NCBI RefSeq assembly: GCF_964340395.1
Contig: NC_135554.1
Coordinates: forward strand, 19,822,592 to 19,886,591
Direction of reading: 5' to 3'
DNA from: Glandiceps talaboti
Lineage: Eukaryota > Hemichordata > Enteropneusta > Spengelidae
Length of the DNA: 64,000 bases
Position 1 is the first letter of the stretch, and every line of letters starts with the position of its first letter. Below are positions 1 through 12,912 of the stretch, in pieces. Both the position numbers and the translations under genes were made by a program. The notes under the pieces are model-generated. The model was not told the origin of the DNA, did no database searches, and worked only from the letters and a program-made list of their open reading frames with translations.

Positions 1-2442
1 ACGATCCAACGAATGCCATTCTATAGCTAGTACAGTTCAACATTTTTTTTTAATTTGTGAAAGTGATACGTTTTAGCAATTTGGCAAATTTTTCCAACGA
101 GTAGTCATTTGCCAAATGCACATGATAACACATAAAATAGTCATTTTCATGGTCAAGGTAAGATAAGATAGGATAGGTCAATTGATCTTGATATCGTTAC
201 ATCATTTGACAACGGTGCTACTTCGGTGTGCTGCCAATAAATTAACAATGAACATTTTGGGCCAAACAGAAACAAATGGACGTTCAGGACTCTTTTGATT
301 AGAGAGGATATGTTTTGTTGGTCTGCTTATTGACAAACATTTCAAGTGGACTAACCATATTCATAATAAAATCAAGATCTTTGGTATGACATCCAACATG
401 AGACAATTTTTCACACTTAATAGACACTTTGATTTATCACTTGCTCAATTTCATTTTAACTTTGGGCAATTGTATACATTTACATGGTATTTTGAAGGCA
501 CAAAAATGGCAGTTCGTTCTATACAATAGCTTTCAGTTCGTATACAGGTTGTCCATTGTTGTAACCTTTTTCAAGGGTACAATCATACAACATAAATGGT
601 CCACGTATACTTAATACACAGTCCAGCAAGGCTCTATTTTGTTTGGTATTCCGCAAAGCATACAGACCCCGTTTACGTGATGCCGTTTCAATGGAAATGC
701 GTATATTTTGTTGCGCATGCACCTACCTTCTACACTGAAACAGCAAAAACGCACATGACAACTCAACAATTTGGAAACGCGGCTGCTGAAACTGGATCAA
801 CGAATCTTTTTCATTCGACAACGCAATCCATGGGCTAGTCTGTATTCAGACGCAGATTATATTTTGTCGTATTCCTCAAAAACCTTCTGAAATGTTTTAT
901 TTAAAATACTAGTGGCATGTTTCCTTTTTAAAATTAAAACTGACGTAATATCAAATCCAATCTCCTGAGAGACAGATGCCAGGCTAAGTGTTTCCGTGTA
1001 AACTGTGAAAAACAATTGTCGGTCTATTGTATCGATCTATGTTGGTCTATTATATCGTGCACACACATAAATACGCACTAAAACGAATACGATATTACTG
1101 ATTTTGACACTTTATTCGAAAATGTCGTATTAGCGATAGCGGGGTCTTCACTGACAGGTACAAAATATAGATTTTTACCAACCTAGAGTGCACTAGTACT
1201 GAACCGGTACCGGCGATGGCGCGTCATCAGTGCCCTGCTGAACCCATAACTGGGACGTGGATAGCATGATTTCATTTTATTTCTGGTGAACTCTACGTAA
1301 TATATCGAATTTCTCGCTTTATTTTCCACAGACCTTTGATAAAATTGAAGGATATTGCTATTAAACACTATTCATAGTCAATTTTTAAATCAATATGTAT
1401 GTATTCCCTATGATACGCACAGCATAATGGTAAAATATATCAATTACCAATGCTTTTCTCATGTGTCAGATATACTACATAATTCTTCGGATGACGTGGC
1501 AGAAATCTCAAACCAACAGAATTATACAAATTTCCTGTGATCTCTGATTACGAATTTTCAGAGAGCTTGGTGTGTGTATTTCGACAAATTTAACCTGAAC
1601 GAAGTTTAGTAGTACTCGATCACGCGAGTAAACGTGGCCATTGTTTTCTAGTCGAAAATCTGACAGTATTCGTATGTAAACGACCAGATTAACCAGTTCG
1701 GACCTCTGCAATCGATAGGTTCAAAACTGTCACCTTTGCACGACTTGTGATGAAATTTGAGTCGCTTGCAGCCCCCGTCTAAAATCGTACGGTTTTAGTT
1801 TTTATAAATGTATGTCTCAAATTCAATGGTTTGCGATTTTACACAATAGATTATGATCTGTGTCTTGTCAAAAATCAGTCCTAATTTTCGGGAAAATGTG
1901 TGCAAAATCTCTCATTCATGTAGAAAACTGTAACACGGTATGGTTAGTCTACAAAATCAGTTTACATAAATAACAAAATCAGAAATTACCTTGACAAACT
2001 GACCCGATAGCGATTTCTTTCGCTCAGAGTCAGTGCTCTGTAATGCTCATAAGAGTCATATAAGCCTCGAAAAAGTGGGGACGCAGGTAGCGAATAAAAT
2101 CTGGGCGCCCTGGAACGTAGTGATAAATCTTCAATTTCATACTTAACAGTCAAAATCTGCAATAGTCTGCCTGTTTGAGACCCAGTCGATTGGATCACGC
2201 TCAAGTTTTGAAAAGTCAGTTGAAGAGTTGTTCTTTTTAGAATGTAAAGCAACATTGTACAATTTTGCGTTGTTTTGTTTTTCTTTTGTTTGTAGCATTG
2301 TGGAAATTTGTATGTATGTCGGTTTTTACTTAATTATTATAATGCTTTGTTGTGCTTTTTATTTGTCATTTAAATGTCTTGTATACTTGTATGTGGTTTC
2401 TAGGATAATTTGTATTTACTTCTATTGCACGAGTATGTGCAC
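1..2442. other. Gene-free stretch
   Basis: No exon, RNA gene or transposon signature was recognised. Open frames are short, lack conserved motifs and overlap on both strands, as expected of AT-rich non-coding DNA. Confidence 0.6.
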
Positions 2443-2443
2443 C

Positions 2444-2490
<47 letters not shown>

Positions 2491-2491
2491 G
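2443..2491. repeat. (CTGT)n microsatellite
   Basis: About twelve near-perfect copies of the tetranucleotide. The complementary repeat (ACAG)n follows about 230 bp downstream, so the two can pair as a hairpin. Confidence 0.95.
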
Positions 2492-2717
2492 TGCTACTGG
2501 GGTATATGTGGCAAAGAAGTTCCCATGCAAAGTTCTTCAAAATAAACTGATTTCGCTGGTATACCTGTTCTGAATGGATTCACAATGTGATTGTGTAGGA
2601 CTGAATTTATTTTTCACATGTCATGAGATGAGATACTCGCCAAACGATTGTAGGTTGAATCGGAGGTTTGTGTCAATGTATAATTAAATCAGGGAGACAG
2701 AGCCAGACAGAGAGACG

Positions 2718-2718
<1 letters not shown>

Positions 2719-2766
<48 letters not shown>
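2719..2766. repeat. (ACAG)n microsatellite
   Basis: About twelve copies of the complement of the upstream CTGT tract. Confidence 0.95.
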
Positions 2767-3395
2767 TATTGATAGACTATGTGTTAATGCATAACTGTTC
2801 AAAAGTCTGCTATCTATATAAGTAACATAATCAAACCAGGTTAAAAGAATAATCCAACGTAGATTCTGACATCGACTGACATTGTACGTTAGATAACAAA
2901 CCAATTTCCTTTCTAATTGACGGGATCATTTAATGGTATATTTTATATTCTGACAGGACAGGTTGATGTTAAATTGTTCGATTGACGTGATAAACATCTT
3001 ATACTGGCAACTGACAAATAACTCACTGTGGTCATCGAGTTCACAGCATTCAATATGGCTTCAAGTCGCAATCACTGTCAATTACAACAAATAATGTACA
3101 CATGCAAGTGTTTATTTGCAGTCATACTGAAAAACGAAAAGGATGATAGTAAATATTTGAGATTTGAGTAAATTATGTAATTTGGAATATATTGTCATGT
3201 GTTTTATTGCTACAGGTTTTCATTGATCCCATATGTGCTTACACAGTAATATGTCTGTGGCCATTTTCGATTAATGGGTTAATTCTAGTAACAGTTTCAC
3301 ATCTTTCAAACATTTGCTTTCAAACGTTTTTACTTTAAGTGAAAATGAGTTGGCATTTTCATGAACAAAGTAACAGTGCATCACAGCTTTTAATA
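2767..3395. other. Gene-free stretch
   Basis: Nothing recognised apart from short chance open frames. Confidence 0.55.
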
Positions 3396-3490
3396 TAATC
3401 CGTGACAAATTGCGCCCACCCCTTCTGAAACCCCGAAGTGTTCGGGGTTTCAGAAGGGGTGGACGCAATTTGTCAAATTGTCACGGATTA
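3396..3490. mobile_element. Small foldback (hairpin) element
   Basis: Two arms of about 42 bp are inverted copies of each other around a 3-bp loop (GTG at 3438-3440). The left arm is 3396-3437 and starts TAATCCGTGACAAATTG. The right arm is 3441-3490 and ends CACGGATTA. The arms differ by one substitution plus an 8-bp insertion in the right arm that duplicates AATTTGTC-like sequence. A lone diverged arm occurs at 21365-21405, so the sequence is a dispersed repeat and not a one-off palindrome. It has no coding capacity. It is probably a non-autonomous foldback transposon; the family is unknown. Confidence 0.75.
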
Positions 3491-5541
3491 ATACTTTCAT
3501 TTCCGAGCATATATTACATGGAGACTGGTGCATTCCAGGACAACTTAAGCTTCTGGGCAGTATCTCCTTGTGTTTTCCCTTGATACCGGTAGCTTTTAAT
3601 GATCTGGTACATTTATCCCATAAGTGTAGACTGCACCGGAAGCAAAGGCCAAACACATGACGACAAAATTCCCTTATCACAACGTTTTTAATTTCTTATC
3701 ACCTTAATCGGGAGAAAAACGTCAATGAAATGCTTTCTGAGTGTCAAGGGAGTTAAAAGTTCTTGTATCTGTTACAAAGCAATTGAGTTTAGTCGTTCGA
3801 TTCTGGTTTAATATCACCCTACAGTTTGTTACTTTCACTGTAAAGTGTGACTCTAACACTTTCTACCTTGATTTTGTCACCTGGGAAATCAGGGATGTTA
3901 TCATAACGAACTGATACGTTCACACCCTACTCAATTTAACCATCGTCCATATATCTGGCAGAATGAGTGTGATTTAACAATTGTTATATTCGAACACATC
4001 TAATTACAAGGTGCAGCCATTGCAGCTTTTCGTGCAACATAGATATTTGTTCACAATTTTTAGCAGTTTTGTCGGTAAGTGGGAGTGATATTTTAGGGAT
4101 AGATATATATATTTTTGTGAGAAGTGCCCGGAATGTTCAAATCTGGTGCAGCCAACGCAGCTCTTCGTGTATACAATGTTCGTTCACAATTTTTTCAGCA
4201 GGTGGGATGATTTTGTGGGAATGTTTTACACTCGTATTTCTATCACCACCTATCCGGCTTCTATAAAATTGCAATGATTCTACATATCAACAGTTAGAAT
4301 TGAGTTTCTTGTACAGTGGAAAAATGGGGGCGGATGGTTGCAGACTGTTTTGATATGGGGTTGAGAATATCATCAAATAACTATTGATGGGATTAAGGAT
4401 TGGGCAGGAGTCGAGAAATGAGTGGGTATTGGTACAATTTAGATCATCGCACTGGGAAGGAAAGTACTAACAGCTTTTACTTTTCTCTCCCGCTAGGCAT
4501 ACATTTAAGTTATATAAATATAAGAATAGTTTCTGAACAGAACAAGACTTTTGGTAATGATGTAATAATGTTGACTCGGTGGACATGAATAAAAAATATA
4601 TCAATTTACTCAAACTGAAAATACATTATATGACAGATAACTGAGTCGACACAGTTCCATAATATTAATAGTATACTTGTCTGCACACAAGACTAGCGTG
4701 TAAGGACATGGTATTGAATATAAATGCGGCATCAAATGGCCGTACAACTAATACCTATGACAACATCACACTGTTTAAAGAGAGTGGCAATCCACACGGT
4801 ATAACGAAGTACGAATAATGCATTGGAATGTATCACAAAACGGGCAAGTCTTGTTACTTATATTGAACACATAGAGATTCTGTGGTATTTTGACTGCCAC
4901 TGCCACTAAACAAATACAGAAAGATATGCTATCATATTTCAAAGAAAAATACAAACAAAAAATACAGTGCGTGATTAAAGACGATCCTTCGTGACTACCT
5001 CATCTCATTTTAAGTCCCCAAGCGTTGTTGCATTCTTACCGAATCTAAGGTGGGTAGGATATTGATGCGTAATGAGGAGCTGGGCAGGATCTGATAAAAC
5101 AAGTCTCAAGGACATTACCTGTTGTTATACTCGTTCGTATTCATTGAACAAAGTACGTGTTAGTAAAGCTGTGAACGGCCGGGATGCGTGCATAATTTGT
5201 GTTTGAAAACACAAGAAGTAATTCCGTCAGATATGATTGAAGTCATTTACGCAAAGTATACACAATTGTTATTATATCAAAGTGTTAATATTTAGTACCT
5301 TATTATTATTGTGTTATGTAAAAATATCATTCATTAGCTGGAATATTCTCTCGTTATTCTCATTTCTTTCATACTTAGCACAATGAAGCACACCCAAATC
5401 AAATATGAAAATCTCTGTGCTAGGGCTTTCAATCAAGTGTCTCTTTTGCTGAATAATATACACATTTGCAAATTGTAAGCTAAAGATTCACCTTTACAAT
5501 GTCGTACTTCTTTGAGACAAATCCGTGAATATCTTTACCAC

Positions 5542-5544
<3 letters not shown>
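3491..5544. other. Gene-free stretch
   Basis: No supported feature. There is a weak direct repeat, 'GGTGCAGCCATTGCAGCTTTTCG' at about 4010 and a variant near 4143, suggesting an old 130-bp local duplication. Confidence 0.5.

Positions 5545-5635
<91 letters not shown>
5545..5635. repeat. (TA)n microsatellite
   Basis: About 45 uninterrupted TA units. Open frames across it on both strands (YIYI...) are artefacts. Confidence 0.98.
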
Positions 5636-5637
<2 letters not shown>

Positions 5638-8600
5638 ACATACCACAAGAATTACAACAGCCAATTAACACTTTCCGTCACACGTGAGCACAAAAAGGAG
5701 ATAAATTTTAACCGTCTTTATCAGACATAATAGGGGCATAACTCGCTATCACTAAATTGATAGGCATTTACATTGAACAGACATGCACAATGCAAAGGCT
5801 ACATTAAATTCAAGGAAGCGAAATGGAATACTTCGTGTCATAAAATCATTACCCTGAAAATTAAACTTGAATTGGATGTCACCTTCCACTGAAGAGACAC
5901 TTTTATTGAAGTATAATTATATGTCGGTTAAAGGTCCAAATTATTCCCAAGACTCGCGCAATATCTCTATCTTATTAGTAGAACAATGGAGATTAGATTA
6001 AGTGTCAATTTTCCCTGTACCTAAGCTCTCTCCAGTCTAACTGCTGGACCCTCTGGCAATGCTGACAGGTCGACGGCTTACCACAATTACTGTCATGTTT
6101 TGGCTGTTGTTTGGCAACCTTCCTAGCGTGCGTAGATCTGAAGTCTTACTACAAGACTAAGCTATGACATAAGCTCGTTTTATACCCTAAATTTCATCTT
6201 CTAACTTTTACTTCTAATCTGCGCTATGATTCGCCAAGGAGGAAAGCTGCAGAATGGAAAAAAAACACATATATTGCCTGTATAACCCGTACTATTGACT
6301 ACTTCAAAGTATACCCATTTTTCATTAACTTATATGTTTGGGTAAAATTATGTAGTGAAAACAAGTCTTTAATCTGCTAATTGATACTAGATAACTTTTA
6401 AAAACTGAAAGATTAAGTGCGAAAAATAATCCATACCTCAGGTTTTCTTTATTTTTGTTGTTATTTCAGTAAATCGTCGTTTTTTCTCCAGAAAGAAGCC
6501 GAAAAATCTTCGGTTGTTCTGCTTTAATACTTAGTGTTCCAATGTTCTCAACTGTCATGAGAAAGGTAGCTTAAGGTTTAGAGATTAGATTTAGATCGCC
6601 AGATTGGGTTGTGCATTAGATAAAGAATGCCAACATTGAATGATTTGATGATTTTCCCCTTAAGGACTGGTAAGAATGTATTTGGGTTTACCTATAATAT
6701 CATATAAGGCGATAACCCGACCGATATGGAGACCGACCCTCAATATTTTCTTCCCCAAAAAGTAAAAGTGGTGAAAATTTTCTTCATTCCAGAGAAACCA
6801 TGTCTTTTAAGACTAAGTTTAACAGTACCGACTGCATATTGTGTTCGTGTGCAACAGATATCTTGTCTTAGCGTTGAAGCAATTTCTTAACAAAAAAACG
6901 AAATAAAACACTCATATTTTTAAATTTTTGTCAGTATATGCTTATGGTATTACGGATTTATTCTAAGAATCAGTTGCACTCTTTCATACAAAAAGGGAAA
7001 ATTTCTAGAATGTGTATTTTCCTCTAGAGGGTTCTGCCACACGCTCGGTAACATGAAACATATTTACCATAAAACGGGACTGACCTTTTTGTGGCTGATC
7101 CTATCGACAGGATGGTTGACAACAGTGCTCAAATCTATAATCTCATGTTACAAAATATATCCACTTGTCTAGCTTAGAAATTATCAATGGCGGGGAAACT
7201 CGTTCTAAATGATTGACACGGATACGGCTCAGTACCAATTACAAGCGTTTTTGTCAATTTGGCCAACCATTGAAAATACACTTTTCTCTGGCAATGACGT
7301 TGTTGACGACTGTGTCATGCCTTTTTTTCTGACAAAAAGAAAATACTGTTATCATATTTAGACATCTCTGGGCTTTTTAAAAACACACCCGGTGTAAAGG
7401 AGATACGATTTGTTCAAGTTTTAGCAAGCTGATCGTATCCCGTGAGCGTGTTTCAATTATACACACATTTGACTTCATGTCAAGTGGGACACATATAAAA
7501 CAGCTGCCGTTCTCCTATGTCATGTTTTTACCAAATTGCCTTGGGATGACACGTGAGTCACATTTTCACAGAGGTTGTTGCCAATCAGTCGTACTCACGA
7601 TAAATGATAATTTTGCTTTCAAAAATATTCTTGTCAACGGTGACGTATTACAGAGTCAACCACTTAGGAAAAGAGCACAATTTGCGGCAGTACACCAGAA
7701 GAGTAAAATATTTTGGTGAAACGTTTTTGCAAGCACCCCCTCCCCCAGTACACTAAAAAAATACCATCCCCTACTTCTCTTTCGTATCCCCCCTTTTTAT
7801 ATGTATAGTCATACGATATCCTCTCCCTTCCAATGCATGTTGAGGATGTACCATTCAGTCGTACACTAACACACTAAAATTAAAGTAACAGTGACAATCG
7901 ACTTCTGGATCCCGGGGGCGGTACCCTGGTGGACAAAAAATACAACCACAAACTTTACAAAAATTCAAAAATTAGGGGGCAAAAGTCTACATTTTAGCCA
8001 GAAACAGGGGTCAAATGTCTACATTTCAGCCAAATGAATGGGTGAAGAGTTCATGCTATATCTGAGTAATGGGAGCTGGGGGAGAGGGGCGCCTACTTCC
8101 AATAAAGATGGCTGAATACAACCCGTGGAAACAACCTTGTTCAAAATATGGGGTCAAAGTCGTACGTGCATTCAAAGAGGTGGGGCAAACCTCTCTCTAC
8201 ATAATGCTTTAAAAATCAAGACTCAAAAGTCTACATGAGTCGAAAATGGGGTCAAAACCGCGGTACATTCGTATATAACCTTTCTATGCTATGGGAGTAC
8301 CCCCCCCCCCTCGGGTTCAGGATCAATAAATAAGATATTTCTTTTACAAACAGATGTGGACTTTGCAATTAGAAATATCACATTTGGCTCTACCTACACT
8401 AGAAGCTACAGGGCTTTTCCTCTTCAGCCTTGATTTTTGGGAAGAGATAGCATCACCATGATTGCTGATGGGGAGGAGGGATGTACGAGGGGCGTCTTCC
8501 TCCCACCATGAGCACCTTTTGAATATGAGGACTATGTAGTTCACTTTCAGGCATAAAATATCAAACCATGCACATAATTTAAAACAATAGAATATTTGAA

Positions 8601-9085
8601 TGGTCTTCAATACCCCAATAATACTCTCGCATGGATCTTGTCCACATTTGAACAATATACATGTACATATACATACATGTATACAAGCAGAGAGATATTA
8701 AGGCAGACACACATTCTCTTGGCTATCAATTGCCTCTTAATTAAAACGATTAAATATACGTAAATTAACCCCCCTTCAGACAATCCGAATTTACAAGGGC
8801 CCCATCCCTTCGCAATCCAATTTTTTGTGGCCACCCCATTGTTTCCTCAACCCCCCCCGTTAAACTCTGCTCATTCCCTTACACAGTAGACGAGTCATCA
8901 ATTGGAAGTTAAACATGTCATATCAACCAATAGCTTTAGTCATATTATAATAGTCAAAGATACATGATCATAACTTAGGTAGAGAGTTTAAAATTGACAT
9001 GTGGGGACTATCCACACACACTTGAAGAATTTGCCACTCATCAACAATATTTATCAAAAGTCCTTAAAATACCTATCCGTGGACT
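5636..9085. other. Gene-free stretch upstream of the GPCR
   Basis: No exon was recognised. Between about 7975 and 8270 there are degenerate units of the type GGGGTCAAA-GTCTACATTT-AGCC, a diverged minisatellite. Short C- or G-homopolymers occur at about 7738, 8290 and 8850. No TATA box or initiator for the receptor could be assigned with confidence. Confidence 0.5.
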
Positions 9086-10252
9086 ATGATGGTCACGTCT
9101 TTTAAAGCAAATACAATGGTGAATTTCCTACCCCATCGTTTATTTCTGAATACAACGTTGACAATTGGAATTGAGGCCAACAGTTTACAGACAACGGAGA
9201 TATCTTCTGCCCACCTGTTACCGGGTTTGCTGTTATGGATTGACGAAGACATTTCATCTAACTCATCTGCAGAAACAGTTGATGAACAGAAGTATGCTCC
9301 ACCTCCTTGGCTATTTAACCAACTGATTCCAGCATTAGCGAGTAGTTTATGCATCTTGGGACTAGTGGGGAACGGGCTTGTGATATTCGTCATGTTACGA
9401 CCACGACAAAGGTACAATATAGCGAATATTTACATCTTAAATTTAGCATTGACCGATTTTCTCTACTTGATCGGCGTGCCTTTTCAGACGTATTTTAACA
9501 CGGCCAGGCGATGGCTATTTGGGAGTTTCATGTGCAAACTCATCATGGGTCTTGATGGTTTAAACATGTTTACTGGTATATTCATACTTGCAGCTATGGC
9601 GATAGACCGCTACTTTGCTATTGTGCACTCTGTATTATCGAAGAATCACAGAACTTTGAACATAGCACGTGTGGTATGTTTGTTATTATGGACCACCTCA
9701 ATAACAATGTCATTGCCTTTGTGGATTTATGCTGATACAGAGACTTATGACAACGTCACAGTGTGTAGCATACAATGTTCAATGGAGGTGCAAAACATTT
9801 TCGTTGTATATTCGTTCGTCATGGGTTTTCTTGTTCCATTGATCGTCATTTCCATTTGCTACATAATGATTATAATCTTCATCAGTAAACGATACAGAAA
9901 TAGAATGAGGAGACACAGCTTTCCCTTAGGACGAATTACTATGATGGTATTGATATCTGTTATTTCTTTCATCCTCTTTTGGTCTCCGTTCTGGTTGATT
10001 CGTGTTTTACTGTTTGTATCGCCGACGTCAGCCGAGAACATAACCTTGCAGATTGTTTACTACTGTACGCCCCTGCTGACGTACATAAATAGTTGTTCAA
10101 ATCCCTTAATCTATGCTTACTTCAGAGAGGACTTCAGAGAAGCATTGAGACTACTTCAAGTATGTGGACGTGATGTTAAAAAGGGTTCCAACAACATACC
10201 CTCCTCCAAGAAGACATCGAGAATCAAATCATCAGGAAAACAAGGCAATTGA
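9086..10252 (+). CDS. Class A GPCR, somatostatin/allatostatin-C/opioid/MCH-receptor-like
   Basis: A 388-residue single-exon seven-transmembrane receptor at the plasma membrane, predicted to bind a peptide and signal through G proteins. Class A landmarks are in register: N96 in TM1 (GN), D124 in TM2 (NLALTD), C150 before TM3, D157 and the DRY motif at 174-176 in TM3, W202 in TM4, ECL2 cysteines C227/C231, P251 in TM5, W299-S-P301 in TM6 and NPLIY at 339-343 in TM7. D157 three helical turns before DRY, the FGSFMCKL stretch and NSCSNP in TM7 are typical of the somatostatin/opioid/allatostatin-C/MCH group. N-glycosylation sequons lie at N22, N59 and N223, and C360 could be palmitoylated. The start is the first ATG of the frame; ATG at residues 2 and 11 are alternatives. 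There is no cleavable signal peptide, which is usual for the family. Ligand and exact orthology are not determinable here. Confidence 0.93.
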   Translation: MMVTSFKANTMVNFLPHRLFLNTTLTIGIEANSLQTTEISSAHLLPGLLLWIDEDISSNSSAETVDEQKYAPPPWLFNQLIPALASSLCILGLVGNGLVIFVMLRPRQRYNIANIYILNLALTDFLYLIGVPFQTYFNTARRWLFGSFMCKLIMGLDGLNMFTGIFILAAMAIDRYFAIVHSVLSKNHRTLNIARVVCLLLWTTSITMSLPLWIYADTETYDNVTVCSIQCSMEVQNIFVVYSFVMGFLVPLIVISICYIMIIIFISKRYRNRMRRHSFPLGRITMMVLISVISFILFWSPFWLIRVLLFVSPTSAENITLQIVYYCTPLLTYINSCSNPLIYAYFREDFREALRLLQVCGRDVKKGSNNIPSSKKTSRIKSSGKQGN

Positions 10253-10595
10253 TAGATAATGTACTTTAAATGTATAACCACAATGATCAACAAACGCGCT
10301 TTGTCTAAGAATTTACAAACCATGTGCAAGTACGATTCCTACTCGACCTCGTTCAAGAACTTGTTGTACATTTATGTTATTGTCCAAAACAATCCACCAA
10401 TCCACAGCTAGCAGAATATTTTCCCATAATTTAGAACGTATTCGCTTTTAGAGATGACACCAAATCTCTGTTGGATGATAATTAGTTTCCGACAAAGATT
10501 TGTTTTTCGTTGAGGGCGACCGTACTTAATTATACGTTTTTCATAACCCAACCGACCCTAAAATTATCATTTAATTTTGGAATTTTAGAAATTTT

Positions 10596-10601
10596 AATAA
10601 A
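10596..10601 (+). terminator. Candidate poly(A) signal for the GPCR
   Basis: AATAAA lies about 345 bp after the receptor stop codon. It is the first canonical hexamer downstream, giving a plausible short 3' UTR. Usage is unproven. Confidence 0.4.
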
Positions 10602-11397
10602 ACAAATGGTTCCAAGTTTCCTTCTGGCTTTTAATTGTCATTTCTAAGTCCTTCAAACTATTAAAGCATGATTTTATGAATTGAAAGTATTACCAACCTT
10701 TACCATATAGTTTACGATATTTTTTTTAAACGACCGACCCAGCACTTTTAAGGTGTTGCGATGAGAAATATAGAAATATGAACGAGCACCCTAATGTGAC
10801 AAGTTGTTCAAATGTACATGCACAAAGGGTTTTGTCTCGAGGTTGGCATTGACTGACCCACACATATGGGCTGCATTCTCATAATCAAATCAGTGAGGTT
10901 TTTCGGAATCATGAGGATTAGCTGACAATTTGTGATATTTCATAATGGGGCTATTATTTTGTATTATACTATAATTATATATTGTATTATATCACATTAC
11001 TTCTATATCATATTACACCATAAAATATTATATGACATCCCATATTATATAACATTACTAGTATATTATATCATATAGTAGTACATTAATCATAATATAC
11101 TGCCTCGTATTGTATTACAATATATTTTTTAATGTATGATGTTCATTTTCATTATACTAACTAATGCAGGTACTCGAAATTTCTTTTTCTTCTGTTTTAA
11201 AACTTGGCCACCGTCGGGTCCACGTTTATAGTTGTTAGTCATGTGTGGACTGACGTTGAAGCTCAATAAATAAAATACAATTTATATCATTATATGTCTC
11301 CATTTACCTTTATAGAGTCTATTAGTGTACATGAAATCATTATATGTACGATATATTGTAAAATGAAAATATATTATATACACATATTGTAATAATC
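10602..11397. other. AT-rich intergenic DNA
   Basis: Holds AT-rich simple sequence at about 10960-11140 (ATATTATATCACATTA-like) and CGACCGACCC-type motifs around 10555 and 10730 shared with other parts of the window. No gene was recognised. Confidence 0.5.
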
Positions 11398-11757
11398 AAA
11401 GTTGCCATATGGATGAGGATTGGGTATTCGTTTTAGATTTTTAATTTAAAAAACAATTTTATCATATGACTCCCTACTTGGCAGATCAATATGAAACAAC
11501 ATATGCCAAGTCCTTGTTTGTAGTCAATAAATTGCAGAAGATTACTAAACATGTAAAATCGTTGTTATTGTACGTACAATAAGTTATAACAAACCCTTTA
11601 TACATTTTTATAGCTTTTTGCAATGTATTGAGTTACAAAAACAGACTTGGTATATGTTGTTTCACAAAGATTTTTCAATTAGGAAGCCAGATAAAATTAA
11701 AAAAAAAAAATGAAAAATCCAAAATAAATACCCAATCCTCATCCATATGGCCACTTT
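11398..11757. mobile_element. Foldback MITE, ~360 bp, long inverted arms
   Basis: The whole segment is a large imperfect palindrome. It opens AAAGTTGCCATATGGATGAG and closes with the complement (CTCATCCATATGGCCACTTT at the 3' end). A second pair of complementary internal blocks (GAAACAACATATGCCAAGTC near 11491 and its inverted counterpart near 11645) continues the pairing. The centre lies around 11575 (GTACGTAC). No transposase frame is present. This is the structure of a non-autonomous foldback/MITE DNA transposon. Target-site duplication is ambiguous. Confidence 0.8.
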
Positions 11758-12439
11758 AGTTAAGTTAAGTTAAGACCACACTTTTGTTTTACAAACGCAA
11801 AAAAAATCCAGCAGCATTCTCATTGATGTAATGACATTTTAAAAAAAAGTAAAGTTGTATATTTATTTTCTAACCTAAATTTGTGTCAGGTAATGTATGC
11901 CATCAGATTAGTTTTGAATTTACATTAATTTTTTTTATTAATAACAAGATCTAAAATAAATAAATTAGATTTCATACAATGAAAACAAAATTACACCCTC
12001 TGTTGTTTTAAAGTTCTACATATTTGTAATGTGCAAAAATTTATATGTCTTTTAATTAAAGATCCACATTTGCAATCTCATTGAGGAACGAGTCTTCATT
12101 TTCTGTCGTGTATGCCAGCTTAGCTTAATCGGAACCCCACAAATATTTTCGCCTTACATAGTGTGCGCCTCAAAAATAAAAATCCTGATCGCTTGCTGTT
12201 ACTTCGTTCCAGGTAACTCAACCCTATTCTCATTTGCAACCCCGGGAAAACATCAGGGGTCGCCAATTTTCTTGCGAAAGTAGTTGGCAATGAACAACCA
12301 GATGTTCTCTTATTTTCTTTTTAATTTTCAAGGGAATTTGTCCCCCGGAGCGTATTCTACCCGAAATAGCATCTTGACTTGACTTGGACTCCATTAAACA
12401 TGAACAAGTGGAATGGCTTATCATAGACATGTAGGTTAC

Positions 12440-12785
12440 GAATTATCATGTGTAAGGTACGGTTCTAAGCCTTGCTGGGTACACGCTGAATCGTTTTTGT
12501 CTTCAAAACTATCGTTTCCGTGTGTACTGTGTACATGTCACCCATTTGTCCATTTTTTGTATCATTGCGGCGATCTTTGATTTTTTTTCGATAAATATTT
12601 TAGGCGAAAAGAAGACATAAAAATTGCAAAGAAAACTGAGGTAGATCAAGGCTTAAATATATCCGCTCAGTTGTTATGTGATACGCAATGTAAATACCCA
12701 TGACCTTAGACATTTTTACTTTTGTAATTTGTTACAACAAATTGTGTCATTTAGAACATGATGAAGATCCATTTGCAAACAGTGC
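12440..12785. repeat. Local repeat family A, copy 1
   Basis: A segment of about 330 bp whose landmarks recur at 15595-15885, 16010-16360 and 16565-16760. The landmarks are a stretch like CTGTGTACATGTCACCCATTTGTCC, then GGCGAAAAGAAG, then GTAAATACCCATGACC, then ACTTTTGTAATTTGTT. No coding potential is preserved. Confidence 0.65.
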
Positions 12786-12912
12786 GGAGGCATGTTTCGT
12801 TTTAAATTGGTCATATCTACTACCGTACTGTCAGTGACGTTCAAGTTGCACAGATACCTTTGAATCGCATCCAGCCTTGCTTTGGACTTCTTGTGTATTT
12901 AACATTGGACAT

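Noticed and set aside
9073-9417. 114-codon minus-strand frame
   Set aside because: Antisense shadow of the GPCR coding sequence.
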